A DNA stretch of 64,000 nucleotides from Atopsyche davidsoni (lineage: Eukaryota > Arthropoda > Insecta > Trichoptera > Hydrobiosidae). The translations under genes were made by a program, and so were the position numbers. The notes under the pieces were generated by a model that saw only the letters and a list, made by a program, of their open reading frames with translations, made no database searches and was not told the origin of the DNA. Location of the stretch: NCBI GenBank assembly GCA_022113835.1, contig JAILWY010000005.1, forward strand, positions 948,501-1,012,500, written 5' to 3'. Shown one piece after another: positions 11,663 through 24,820 of this stretch. Position 1 is the first letter of the stretch. Every line of letters begins with the position of its first letter.

Positions 11663-13951
11663 TTTTATAATATCTACCATTTAGATAATTTAATGGGAAC
11701 AGCAAGAGTTGTTTTTTTTTAATTTGAAATTTTGTATGAAAAAGTTACGTAATAATATTAATATTTAATATTTATGACAGAAAATTCTAAAATAATAAAT
11801 TAGTTAATTTGCGACTACATAAAGCAATGTTATATAATTCTAAATCAAATTTAAACATAAATCATATAATAATTTCAATTTAAAATTACAACAGTAACAT
11901 CATCTTAGTCGGTTGTTTTTTTATTTATTAACAATGCAATCGCGGTGCTTACTTTGCCATACAGGTTCAACTACATACAAGGAAGTGGCTCGAACAATAC
12001 GTCAGGGGACATAGGCACTGTCAATGGAACAGATACAGGAACACAGTAAACACATAACCTTAGACCTGCGACATCTGTAAACGCGCAGGAGCTGTACTGC
12101 TATATTACCTTATTCCCATATTTAAACAAGCTTTCGCAGGTACAACTGAGTCACGACTTATTCTCATTTCTAAACTAAAAACTAAATTTCACATTCTATA
12201 AATTTTACTTGACTAGCATTAATTATTAAAATTATTATTATCATGTATAAATAATAGATATCGACACGTTTGTATAAACAACATACTTACGGTTGAAATC
12301 TGCATAAAATAATATTTTTTATGTTTCTTAAAATTATATTTTTTTTATGGTCACATTAATTTGACAGCACCCCAATGTATTAATTTTTAATAGTGTTGGT
12401 ATATGTTAAGATTAGGATTGAGTATCCTGAATCGTCAAGAGTCCCATAGGTGCAATTGCAGTCGTGTTACCCGAGCCCCTCGTAAGGCTGTGCGGCTTGG
12501 CGGGGTGTACACGCGGCACACTTCAGCATTCACACCAGCGGCTGATGGCTGAATGGGGCTGTAACTTAAGGCATTTTTGCGACATGTAGAAATACTCCCA
12601 TATTCGATAGAGCTCCGAGCACGAGCCCGCTGTGTGGGACTTAGCAACGGAATTTTTCAATAGGGTGCAGAAGAAGCAAATAAGAAATTTGCGATAATAA
12701 CTCTTATACGATAACTTTCACAATCAGGGAGTTGAACTACATATATGAATAGCCAAATGACAGGGATATTGCGATTGTTTTTTTTTGGATTTCAAAAACA
12801 AAATAGATTGTCTTCTCCTAGCCGTTCATATTTTTGTTTAAATATGAAATACTACTAATTGTTTTAAATATTAATAAAATTGTTTTTTATTAATCTTCAT
12901 GGTGATATTTTAGCATTAGTCTAGACGCGAATCGAACCTAAAAACTCTCGAACAAGATTTAGCATCATAATAAAGACTTATTGAGCTTTCGTAACTCAAT
13001 CTTTTGTGAAGTTATAATTTTATTTTAATTTTATGATTATATAACCTTTACACCTTTAAAAAAAAGCAACACATAACGTACAAATCAACTCATTTAACTG
13101 TTGTTTGCGTTCATCTCGTATCCAAAAAGCTTTTTTTTATGGCACGGTCGATGTTTGGTTTTTGAGAACTGATCATTTTAAATAAAGACCATATTTTTAA
13201 TAGCTTCAAAAAAAACTGTAGAGTTTTGCGTGATAAAATTTAAACTACTAATTTATAGCTTAATTATCTTTAAATATTTTCCGTACTTGAGACATAGAAA
13301 AAAACACGTGCACTGCATTCGTTTCATCTCCTTGGACAACCCTTGCGCGGCTTTGCATGTAGCGAGTGCTTTACGACTCACTCACCCTTGTATTCGGTTT
13401 ACTTCATTAGTGCTATTCCGCTGCAGCCTGCACCAGGGAGAGCTCCGAGCCTTAATTCCTCGTATGCCAATTACTGTGCCCGCAAGTAAATACATCCGTC
13501 AGTACCGAACCACTCGCTGTGTCAGTGCGAGAACCGTTTATTCAGAAAGACCTTTCTACAATGTTGACAAATAATATCAAGACTTGTAATAAAATGCGAT
13601 CAATATCTGGTTGAATGTGTATTGGTTAAAGTCAAAGTTTGATATTTAAAGTGAGATTGAGTGTCGACATGAGCGTTTAAATTGTTCAAAGACGCAACAA
13701 ATTCAAATATTTATTGGCAACTGAAACAGGCCTCACTAAGAGCTACAAACGTAACGAATGATATTTTGCTGAAAATATAGTGGAGCGACGAACAAAAGAC
13801 TAACAGAAATAATACTGTAAACGAAATATCAACCTAAATATTGATTCAAAGCTTATGACAGAACTCAAAAATGAGTTTAAAATTTCATTATAAAAAAATT
13901 TCAAAAATTGTTTAGAAAATTTTTAATAATGTATTGACATTACTTTATTTT
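11663..13951. other. Non-coding DNA with two GC-richer islands
   Basis: AT-rich background with islands at about 12420-12670 (CGAGCCCCTCG, GGCGGGGTGTACACGCGG) and 13300-13520. Open frames of 70 and 114 codons cover parts of these, but neither resembles a known protein or shows exon boundaries. I see nothing else. Confidence 0.6.
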
Positions 13952-14170
13952 TGTTCATTTGATTGGGGTAGATCCATTTTTATAATGATAAAGGTAACTT
14001 TGTATTTATTCTACACTTTGAGTTTATTATATTTTTTGCATGACTAGTTTCGACCATATAGACTAAACAGTTAGTTATGCATCTGATGATGACATCTGAT
14101 GATGTCTATATGGTCGAAACTAGTCACGCAAAAAATATAATAAACTCAAAGTGTAGAAATAACACAAAGT
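13952..14170. mobile_element. Inverted-repeat retroposon with hammerhead-like motif, copy 1
   Basis: Left arm (about 13994-14066) and right arm (about 14102-14173) are inverted copies: ACTAGTTTCGACC near 14043 mirrors GGTCGAAACTAGT near 14112, and the arms end in GTAACTTTGT and ACAAAGTTAC. The centre holds TGCAT-CTGATGA at 14078-14089 and GAAACTAGTC at 14116-14125. The left side extends to a reversed GGATC word shared with the copies at 47.8 and 62.8 kb. TACTTTATTTT at 13941-13951 and 14171-14181 is a possible 11 bp target-site duplication, though part of it resembles the element itself, so the boundaries are less sure than for the other copies. Confidence 0.7.
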
Positions 14171-14359
14171 TACTTTATTTTATTGTTATTCAAAACGCAT
14201 TTGTGTAACAGAGTAAATGAATTTAGGCAAAAAAAACATTTTGACAAAATTTTATCAACTATTACGCTGGCAAGATAAAATTAACCTACAGCTCTGTCAC
14301 ATGATAATAGTTTGATAATTTTTGAAAAAATTTTTTTTATAATATATGCACATAGCTCT

Positions 14360-14670
14360 GTCTGTTTGTTTTCGCATCGCTGACAAGTTATGTTCTCTCG
14401 CGCTGCTGTTCCACTGTGTCCCGACCACAGAAGAAGACGCACCGGCAGTTAACAGCCAGATTTGCGATGGTTGAGCAGCGCGCGGGGGTGATTTGTTGAT
14501 GGCCGTCGCTCGTCCTCGGCGAAGTCAGCAGACTCGCCGCAGTTAAAAGCATTTACTACCGTGTAATTTGAATAGAAATTCTTAGGGCCTTGCGCGATCT
14601 GGCCGAAGGATCCGTAAATAACGGCTAATTAATGACTTTAGACACCTGAGCGTCTAACACCGGTGTATAT
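14360..14670. other. GC-richer island, candidate conserved non-coding DNA
   Basis: A CG-rich block (GCGCGCGGGGGTG, GGCCGTCGCTCGTCC) followed by TAATTAATGAC homeodomain-type words near 14626. It has no open frame or splice signal that I trust. It may be regulatory; evidence is compositional only. Confidence 0.3.
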
Positions 14671-14929
14671 ATGTACAGTAATACCCCGCTTTACGCGAGG
14701 GATACGTTACGGAAAAAAAATCGGGGTTTACGATTAAACATGCATACATAGTCAAAACTTAATTCATAAAAATACGAATCATTTGAACCAATCACTTTAA
14801 TTCTAAGAACACTTTATGCAGTATTACATGCTATTTTTACTGAAAAATACATCTATTGTCTTTTAGGTAGCCCAACTTTTACGTTCTTGTAAAATAAGTT
14901 CATAACACCCAACGCTGTTTTTAATAGTT

Positions 14930-15225
14930 AAGAGAAGTCAATGACTATATGTAAAGGATCGCTAGTGGAGTAGTGGACTTGGAATGATTGTAGAGGGAAA
15001 TGGTCTGGAAGTACCTTGGCGAGGTGGGGGACTTTTGATATTGTTTCTGTATTTTGTTGCAGAAGGAGTATCAGATCTAAACGCCAGAGCTTTGTAAGTA
15101 AAGGATTTTTAATAATGCTTTTGAGCAGCAGCTTTACGCAGACTTTTCCTTTCAATGGTTCACTGAAAATGAGACACTGGTTCAGCATGAGTATATGCTC
15201 AGTGAGATGAAGAAGAAAAAGTAGT
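14930..15225 (-). repeat. Interspersed repeat copy A (shared with 26.4 and 58.2 kb)
   Basis: Read on the minus strand, this block contains TCACTGAGCATATACTCATG, GGAAAAGTCTGCGTA, GGTACTTCCA, CCTCTACAATCATTCC and AAGTCCACTACTCCA in order. The same words recur in order at 58195-58379 plus 59198-59250, and the first part at 26450-26485. It holds an 86-codon minus-strand open frame with no family I recognise. The copy matters because it shows the uninterrupted form of the site split by a retrotransposon at 58379/59198. Confidence 0.75.
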
Positions 15226-15638
15226 AAAAGTGTATTTCTTACATAGTAAAATATATAATCATTAGTTAGTGACCGTGAGAAATAGTGCGTGTTAATACGT
15301 TAAGAGACGTCTTTCGATGTGGAGTTCAGTACAAGGCATTTGACTAAGAGCTTGCATAAATTATAATTGTTTGAGTGAAACCGGCGCCATTAAAAATCCA
15401 ATTTGGATTCATATCGATCATGCGCTGGTTGCGGAGATGGCATCGCCGCGCGGCTCGCGGGCCTGGAGAGCTTTTTGACAGCTGATATGGTGGCCCCGTC
15501 ATACGTCATTTTTGAATAATAGGCACCGGAATACACATGTATTCACGCATACGCGTGTTTATACAACCTTTATAGAAATATTCATGGTAATAAATATTAA
15601 AGAAATTTAATATAAAATATATTAAATAATTACAATAA

Positions 15639-16190
15639 TCTATCTTCTATATATATAAAACATAAATTCAAAAATCGGCGGTTATTTGGCTGCTATCGGC
15701 TTTAGAACCATCCAACCAATCTGCCCCAAACAGGTTTCATTTGAAAGACAATAATACTGAGGTGGCTTTAGACCACTTAAATTAAACAATTAATAATCAA
15801 ATTTGGTTTATTAATTACGTAGATTTTCGACATTTCCCATACAAAAATTTTGTGGTTGCGAGTACATTTCAAAAAAATAATTGTCATGTTCGCAGATAAT
15901 GCAGGCTGCCAACAAAAAAAAAAAACAACACAGAACTGTCATTCATTTGCGACCAGATATTCACATCACATTTACGTACTATCCTGCTTGGTCGGAAATC
16001 AAAGATTTGCTATCGTTCGGTCAGTCATCGCATCACAGACATGATCTGACAGCTAGAGTTTTCAAACAAAAACTCATAGATCTCACGATAAAAAATCATA
16101 TATACGGCGAAGTACAATGTTAGATGTATAAATAAAAAAAGTATTTTATTTCTTTATTTAGCGTAGTAGCACGCGCCGGGTATCCGCTAG
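15639..16190 (+). mobile_element. Non-autonomous Helitron with a Rep-domain remnant
   Basis: The 3' end has the Helitron hallmark: a small hairpin (CGG-GTAT-CCG at about 16177-16186) immediately before CTAG at 16187-16190, followed by T. The 5' end is placed at TC, 15639-15640, followed by the TATATATATAAAA stretch common at Helitron 5' ends; it is preceded by A, consistent with insertion between A and T. At about 552 bp it is far too short for an autonomous Helitron of several kb. It carries only a piece of the replication-initiator protein (15956-16123). The 5' boundary is less certain than the 3' one. Confidence 0.8.
15956..16123 (+). pseudogene. Helitron helicase-like N-terminal (Rep) fragment
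   Basis: An open frame whose last 55 residues resemble the Helitron_like_N region of RepHel proteins. Recognisable words are the DIHITFTYYPAWSEIK block (family pattern: hydrophobic-T-hydrophobic-T-x-NP-x-W-x-EI), LLSFGQS, HDLTARVFKQKL and the final IYGEVQC. In complete RepHel proteins this region precedes the HUH nuclease motif and the helicase domain; both are absent, and a TAG stop comes directly after the GEVQC word. The frame upstream is a Lys-rich stretch over an A run and does not look like protein. The fragment cannot encode a working transposition protein. Confidence 0.8.
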
Positions 16191-19100
16191 TATTTTTATA
16201 TAATAAATATCAATAGCTTGAAGTGTATATTTTGTATACTTAAGTGTAGTACCAAAGACCTTGTCATATGTTTTAAATAAGGAAAAACAGCGTCTTGCCC
16301 TTTAGTTATAGATATTAACCACATTCTCAATCAGTCTTGCGTACATTGCAGGCCCTCACCGCACGCCACTGTTAAAAGCATCCCGTTAAGTAAATAACAC
16401 TACATAATTTCAGTACAATTAGTTGAGTGGCTGTCTGCATAGTTGCTTGGAGTAAATTACACGTGTTTGTCTGTCACGCTTGCACGCACTTGGCACACGA
16501 GGTCCCAACAGATCAGTGGTGGACCATGAAAGCAGGAGCATTATAGAAGGTGATTTATTTAACAAAAGCTACTTTGAAACGATAAAGCAGTTTTCTTTAA
16601 ACATTTTACTTTGCTATTGGTGTTGTTATTTTGTTATTGAATATTTAAAAAAAAAATGTATATTGCACCAGTTTGTAATGAATATATATTCTTTATTTTG
16701 GAATTCGTCTTTATGTGATAATCATTCATTCAAGGGATAATTTGAAAAACAATCTCAAAATAGATAATTCTGTTTTTATGCATGAAAATTGTCCTGTAAT
16801 AAAAAAAATTACTGTTATAAAATAGTAGTAGCACTTAAAAATAACTTGATTGGGTGGAGTACAATCGTATATATCGGAGTATCATCCAAATGCATATCGC
16901 TACGACAGACTTGAAGCCGTTTATTTCTTTGTATTTACTTGGTATATCATGTATACAATTTAAATACTATGTGAATTTTGGAGACGTAGTAATTCTGAAA
17001 CAGCAGCAAATTGCTCAAAACCACCTGGTCACATGCCTTTCTTCAATCGTTGCCGATTGTAAAAGAGATTTCTTGTGTACATTATCCTTGTTCGAATGTC
17101 GTACATCTTGCAATAAAAATATAAATCCGGTGCAACTCCCTGACTTCTATAAATTTGTAATTTTGAATGCCTGTTATAAGTACTCAATAAATCATTGAAT
17201 TTATTAAACGCATCTTTTTTGCAAAGAAGAATTTTTTGTGCCAGCACGTGTGCTTTAATTCCAAATTAAATATTTTCTAAATACTTGGTTAATCTTAACT
17301 AGAAATTCCTTATTTTTTATATTATATCTGTAATTGCATCGTGGTTATAATATCGTTTCGTATGTATAGCGGCTTGCATCGGGCGTTGAATTATTAAAAT
17401 ATGTAAATTAAACAAAATAATGGTTTTTTAAAAGCGATAATTATAGTCCGATTCTGATCGTCCTATCCCCGGGATCCGGTTCCTTTGAGTGGTATCGATT
17501 TTTTTATTCAATTTATTTTTCGACCAACAAGCTTGCTTGAAAAAAGCAAATAATAATCCATTTATAAAAAAATATTGGTTATTTTACCGAAGTATCGTAG
17601 CGTTAAAATATATTACTCACATGTTATTTTACTGTATTTTTTTGCGAAAAAGCAAGAATTTAGTGTCACATTTTGAAGCGATGTAACTACAGACATGTTT
17701 GGTATTTTTTCGATAAAGTGAATCAGAAATCATTACATAACTTATTATTGCTTAACAGACTTTGATTTAATTTTACATTTTTTTTCAATTTCAAAATGAT
17801 ACAAAACAAATAATTTACTTTGCAAAATTTATAAATTTAAGTATATTTTTAAATCTTAACATCGAAATAAAACCAGTGATCGATTAAAATTCTTTCTACT
17901 CGATGACAAAAAACCAAGATGAGCTCGGTGTATTTTTTTTGGTTTTATGAATCTGTATCTGCATGCATGAACTGCATGCCGCATCCATCGTAGGAATGAC
18001 CGCCTGTATCGCGGTTCTTTCAATATTCATACGATAAGTGGATGTTGTCTAATTTTTTGCGTATATTTATCGGCCTATGTATTCCGATTGATGCAAAATC
18101 AATAAAGACGTATAATTAAATGTTTTTTTGGTGGTCGTCCAACTCCCGAGGCGCGTCTTATCCAATACGGATAGTTAATACGATTTTAATGTGTAAATTA
18201 TATACTAGTCGGCATTGTTTGAGGAAGTTGCCGCATTCGTCTGTAGGAGGAGCTCTCTACAGGGTGACTGCCAGGCGACTACATTTTATTTTCAAATATT
18301 TGCTGTTTACTAGGAAATAATATTGTTAACATTTTTATTAAATACTTAAGTTGGGAAATAAAGTGAATAAATTTATTTCGATAAATATTTTTTCGAACGA
18401 AATATCATACTAATAACTGTTCGTTAGTTTTATTAATGCTAATCCACCAAGTGTTTTAAATTTAAAGTAGTTCTTGTTAAATAAAACTGTTTTTTTTAAA
18501 GATTGGAGACTCAATATTATCTTCTATTATACTCAATTATCCTTGATTAAGCGTAATATTATTACGTGTGTACATTCAATATTTTTCGTGTACACGTTGC
18601 TAATTGGATTTATAAAAATATACAAATTTTGTTGTGAAATAAAAATAGTCATTTTATTTTATTCAAATACATGCCTTGCATGTGAATTTTATGATAAATA
18701 ATAGAGAATCAAATAAAACATATTTATATTTCACTAATTCTTTTGTGGTTTTGAAGAAAACGTACAATGTGTGTATTAATTTTAACGAAACACCCTGTAA
18801 TGCACTTGTTATTTTATTCTAATTTATTTAAATGAAGAGTTCATCTTTAAAGTGAATAAATAAAATGTATTCAACAAGCTATGGTAATATGTCCAATATA
18901 CATATATTTAAGCAGTTACCCAAGGGAGTCTTTAATATAAATTTTACTTTATAATTTTCGCAATTATATTACAATAGTACATATTTGGTTGAAACATTTG
19001 TACGTTCATTTCTGAATTAATACGTTAGTATTTTTAGCAACAGTTTGGTCTAGTGGTGAATTATTTATGGCCTTAATGGAAAGCAGCTTCTTTTATTTAT

Positions 19101-22039
19101 GGTATTTATTGTAGAAATACATTACAGTGTTTTATGCATAACAACAGATTTATTGATTCCATAATATCAGGCCTAGTCTTAAGAGTTTTCTAATAAAAGA
19201 GAAATATAATAATTTGCATTTTAAATAACGGTATTATTATTTAAATAAAGGTTTTTAAAATAAACCTGTATTCCCAGATGCATTTATAATAAAGTAAAAA
19301 TATTATTGTTTCTTCTAATAATGCCTCTGATAGCATATTTTTGATGTTATTTTTTAATTTATAGTCTTAATTGTTTACTACTTCATGAGCCAAATTCTAA
19401 AGATTTTATTCAATAAGCATATGTGTAGTTTTAGAATACGTTTATAATTATCGTCACATTAATGGTGATAAGTTTCATGTATTATAATTGGGTATACCTT
19501 TAGATGAGTTGAATTCAGAGAGTTTTGCTTAAATTCGTAAAGCTTAAAATTTGTTATTGTCAGAAAAATCTAATATGCATAAAAATGAAAGAGTTTATTC
19601 GCACCTATTATTATTTTAAGACAGCAAAGCTACTTTTGTCTGTTTGGCCAAGAGCCTCGATGTTAAGGTCATCAAAAAAGAAGGTGTTAATAGAACGAAA
19701 GTATTTTTACATTTAACTTTGTCTCCAAATTATGAATACTGTAAGTATAAAAATCTTCAAAAAAGGACTTATGCAGCTAAAGTAGCCGCGCGCCCTTCAT
19801 TATGTATGCAAATCGAATATCAAGAGAAGTGGATGATTAATAGACAGAAGATGTTTTTGTTTTTGAACAAAAAATAGACGGTGGGAAGAACTCGTCGACA
19901 GCCGAAAAAAACAAAACGTTTTGTTATTATAGTAAAAGATAAGTATTTAAAACAATTAATTACTAATCGTTTTGGATTTTTTGCAATATTCATTTATTAA
20001 TAGTTTTGAGTAATCTGTCAGTTTTATTAATGTGTTTTCTAAAGATCCCACAAACAAGAAATTGTTGCTTAAATATTAGCTACTTTGTTTAGTAAAGAAT
20101 ATACAGTTTGAAAAATTGTTTGAAATAATCGCTATTTTTTTGTGTGTTGTATATACATATATTTTATTTAAACTAATAATAATGTGTCTCAATAAAATCT
20201 AGCTGGACTCGTACTCGAAAGTTAATTGAAAGTTACTTTATTTTTTCATAAGAACAAAATGGTTTGCTTAATTGTTTGAGAATTTTCGTAAACATTTGAA
20301 GGGCGTGGCTGGGGACGAATTAATTGGTGAAGTCTGATTCATGAAATATCACATACATGATATTGTATAATTATATACCAAACTTATTAAATGCATCAAA
20401 TAGCTTTTATTTAAAATGCAGCGGCCATTTTGGAATGGAATACATATTAGCATATAATATAACATCTTCAGTGTGATAACGTCAATTTGACGTACATAAG
20501 TTATTGCATAGATGCTACCGGCTAGATAGTTTGGTCTATTTGAATACAAAAGGAGGCATTGTTCTGTGAAGTCTTCAGGCTTATGAAGCCTCTTAGCCTT
20601 TCCGCTGAAATGGATACTTCCGATCTCATTAGCCGTTCAATTAATTACTCGAAGGGTTCTGGATGAGTGAACTCACTTGTGCATATAACGCTGAATAAAC
20701 AAAATGGGGGCGGAAACACGGCAGGGGTCGCCAACTTGTGACTCGGGAAACAAATGGAATGACCGGTCTTTGAGAATATTTTATATGATAGTCAAAAATT
20801 TACACCACTGCATCAACAAATAAAATTTTGAGTGCTTTATATCATTGATTGGTGATTTTCTAGAAATATTTTTCTTTTGAACAAAAAAAGTTCAAACCAA
20901 ATCCAATTTGGACTAGTAGTATGCATGTTTGCTTGCATAACGTGGGGTACCATTTTTTAATTCAAGTGAAACCATGCAAAAATATTTTTTATTTAAAATA
21001 ATGTATGAAATATGATATTTCAATAAAAAATTAATTAGTTTATATTATATTAATATTTATAAAATCAAAAACAAATAATTTTATCATTATTATGTTTCAG
21101 TTTTTTTCTATTCTAAAAATAATACAAACAGTTACTTGTTCTAATGTTGTCACCTGCCAAAACATGGAAAGAATAAATGATTTAATGATAACAAATGTTG
21201 ATCTATCATGTTAATATTTTAACTAAAGTAAGTTTAAAAAAAATCTTAAGAATAAGTGAATGGTTTTCGACCTCTGACCAACATTCCATTTATCTGAAAA
21301 GTATTTATCGTGTATTAGACATGGAGCTCGTAATATATACATTAACATAAAAATTCGTATGAAATTATTTCTAAACAACAGCGCTACAATGTTTGAACAA
21401 AGATAAAATTTAAAGAATTTACTATGAAGATTTCAATGAATTTCAGACTCGTTCTAATATTTTCGACTTAAATTAAAAAAAATTATTATTCATTATCTTT
21501 GTACTATTATTTTGGAATAATAGAGTTAAGGTAAAACAAAACATGGAAAAATAATTTCAATGGGATTAGGATAAAACTGAGTTATATTAAGCTAGAAATA
21601 ATCTGAGAACTAGAGTATTTAATAAAATAATTAAAGGAAAACCAAAATCCTTTAAAATGTATATTAATTGATATAATTAGTTCCGTAAGGTTTAGAGACA
21701 AAATATTATATATAGTGTAACATATTCTTTAGTTGTTAAATAACAATCACATTATTTTTGTGTGGTCGAACGTGTGAGCCGGATCATTTTTTATCCTTTT
21801 ACTAATAATGTTAAAAATATTTACTGAATTGATAAAGATAATCAAATAGTTAAAAATAACCCAAAATCCATTTTTGCAACTTTTAGTGATACTTTGAGTT
21901 GTAAAAATAATCCATATAATATATATTTCATTAAAATTCGAAACTCGGTTATTTCATGAAAATCATAAACACGTGGTCTTCGGATCAATTGATTAAAATA
22001 CTCACCAAATTAAAGAAAAGACTTATCGTTGCTTTGGGC
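16191..22039. other. AT-rich non-coding DNA
   Basis: About 5.8 kb of AT-rich sequence with no credible exon. GC-richer patches occur near 18130-18270, 19860-19900 and 20560-20760 (the last with TCAATTAATTACTCG and GGGGGCGGAAAC). Short open frames of 60-114 codons lack family resemblance. No transposon ends were recognised. Confidence 0.6.
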
Positions 22040-24820
22040 AATCTTGATAGTAACATATTCAACCCAGTAGGTACAAAATAACACAAAGCCACTTCGTAAT
22101 CCACTTTTTGCTGCAATTAGTTACGTAATTCCACCGTGTTTTCAATTTGCTCTTGCGGGGGATTCGAACGGGCCTTATAAAAAAATTATGTTTTCACCTT
22201 TGTACGTAGGCGTTGTCCACATGTCTGCAGGCCATTAAATATATTTGCATTTTAATACAGCCTGCATTAGACGGGCCCGAAAAAAGGGTGAGATCCGAGT
22301 TAATAGGAGATCACTCTTTAAATAGAGCGATCGATCAAGTGTTCTGAAGTACTCGCCTCTGATTATACATACCGCTATTATTTTTGTATCATAATATATT
22401 TTTTCAGTTATTTATTCTCGGTTGTACCCACGTACCAATACAGCGTTTCGTAAGTGATGTTTTTATGAATTGTTTTTGAATACGAAACAATGTATGTACA
22501 TTCGGCTGCTTGTTTTTTTTAATCTAGATATTTCATACAGATGTTATCAATTCTGAGGTTGTTGTAGAAGTTTTTTAATCAATTTAAATGTACCTTTAAA
22601 TTTGAGTGAGCATAATCAGTGATAAATATCGTATTTTCAGAGCAAAAAATATAATTTGATTGTATTAAAAAATGATGAACATTTACACACACACACACAC
22701 ACACCTCTAAACTGATATGCATACATATATAAATAAATAAATACAGTTAAACACTTGCCAACCCATTGAAACGCCACTGACTTGGAGAGAGTTGCTTAAT
22801 AGTATATTTACTTAGAGAACTTCTAATAAACCTCGTTTGTTTTCCATAAGTGCCTAACCCAATAATTACGTAATGTTTTTTCTTTGCAGTCTGACGGTAG
22901 GTCCTCCTTAACCACAGGGTAGCCTCCCGAGACGAGCATCATCAGCGGCTTGGCGAGGTGATACGGATCGTGAATTAAAAATCAATAATAACATACACAC
23001 CGAATGAGATGTTCCTCCAGCTAAAATGGCTTTCTAAATTAATCGCTCGAAAAGTATTCATAGATCATAAATAAGTGTTACATAAATTCGTTTTCGATCT
23101 GCATGACTGTAAAATTTACAAATAAACGCAGTAAAATGCATGCGTCTAAGTGTATGCTTTACACGTCAATGACAAGTTAGATAATATATTGTTTCTTATG
23201 ACGAGGGTATGATATAATCTAAGTTTTGACTGTAGAGTCCTTTTAACTACCGATGCCTAGTGACCAAGCGAAATTTTATCGTCACATTGTAACCGGTGAT
23301 AAAAATGTACTTATAAAAATTCAGACTCAATAAAAATATCAAAATAAAATGTCAAATATCTAAGAAATTTCGATTATTTTTGTTCCGCTTTCTAACTTAG
23401 GTAGTCGCTCATTTTGATGCACAGAAGGCACGCCCGCTAGAGAAGTATTTGAATAACGACACTGACAAACTGCTAATTAGCCCCAACCGCTGCCAGATGA
23501 GCCGACAAGAAGCTGCTTTGGCGAGATAACTAGATGCGGGCTGCAGTTTGCACTCGGGAAGTCGCGGCTGGTGACGAGCTGCACATTCTGGTAAAGTGAT
23601 TAGAACTTTGGAATTCTTGTAGACACTTGCTTGCTAAACTAAATTTAAGCTTAAGTTTAACACAAAATGTTTTAACTTTCTCTACAAGTATATATAATTG
23701 CATAAATACTGCCAGTTTCTATGGTAACGCAATCAGTATGTTGAGTGTTACGACGTGTTTCATTTTTAAAGTTCCGGTTTATGTTTGATCAGTGATTTTA
23801 TTTTGTGGAGTACTCTTAATTTAAATATATACAGTTTTAATCATAATCAAGGTTTCTTTAACATCGCCTTATTTTATTTATTTTATGATACGATCGATAT
23901 CTACATGCTTTATTCAGTATCTTTAACATCACGAAGTATTGTTTTTGATAGTTTGTATTTCTTATCACAACAAAAAATGTTCATAAATAAAGTGTTTTTT
24001 TTGGGTATACCATGAGTTTTTTTTACATTGCTTTCACAAATAAGGCGAAAGATTAAACGTGATTTTAAAGTGTCCATTTTTCATTTATACTGATTGTTTA
24101 TTATACGAATTAACGCAGATACCTAGAATAATGTCACAGCAAATAAAAAAGTGTCTCCTGTTTCCATATTAAAAACCCATAAATTCTAAGCAAAGCCATA
24201 TTTGTACCATGTATTATATTACCCAGTACAACCAAATTTATTACTTTAGATCCGTTGCTGGTATTACCTTACGAGAATGACAGATTGCCCCGACGTACTC
24301 CTATGTTTCCTATCGGAGAGAAAGGACATCTTCATGATATTTCTTTGATTTACCGGGAGCTTGCGGTAATTTATTGAGTTAATTTTTTTAAATAGTTTTG
24401 TGGGCATTGATTTATTTTGTGGAGTGAACAGTAGGTACTTAAAATGCTTTGCATAATTTATAATTAAAACAGTGTAGGTGGACTAACGTATATACGATAA
24501 ATCAAGTAGCTAATTTTGAATTAACAAAAAAGCGAATTATTTAAATTGTAAACAATAAAAATTAACGGTACAATTCATATACAAAATAATATTAATGTAT
24601 ATGGAAAAGCTTACTAGTTTTTAACAAAATCGATTAACTCATGAAGCATGTTGTTTAAATATGGAGTAATTAAAAAATTAAACCAGTTGGTCATGGATTT
24701 TTAGTTATCAGTAAACGCAACCGTTATCATAATCAGATCGGCGCTTGATCTACTGCTGGATGAAAGCCTCTCTTGTAAAAAAACACAATAAATAAAAATC
24801 TAATTAAAAAGTTCAATTGA
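22040..24820. other. Non-coding DNA with several islands
   Basis: Islands at about 22080-22340 (CTGCAATTAGTTACGTAATT, GCGGGGGATTCG, ATTTGCATTTTAAT), 22880-22980 and 23400-23620 (GCTAATTAGCCCC, GCGGGCTGCAG). Homeodomain and POU-like words occur, compatible with enhancers, but no function can be assigned. The rest is AT-rich. Confidence 0.5.
22685..22704. repeat. (AC)10 microsatellite
   Basis: Ten uninterrupted AC dinucleotides, read directly. Confidence 0.95.
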
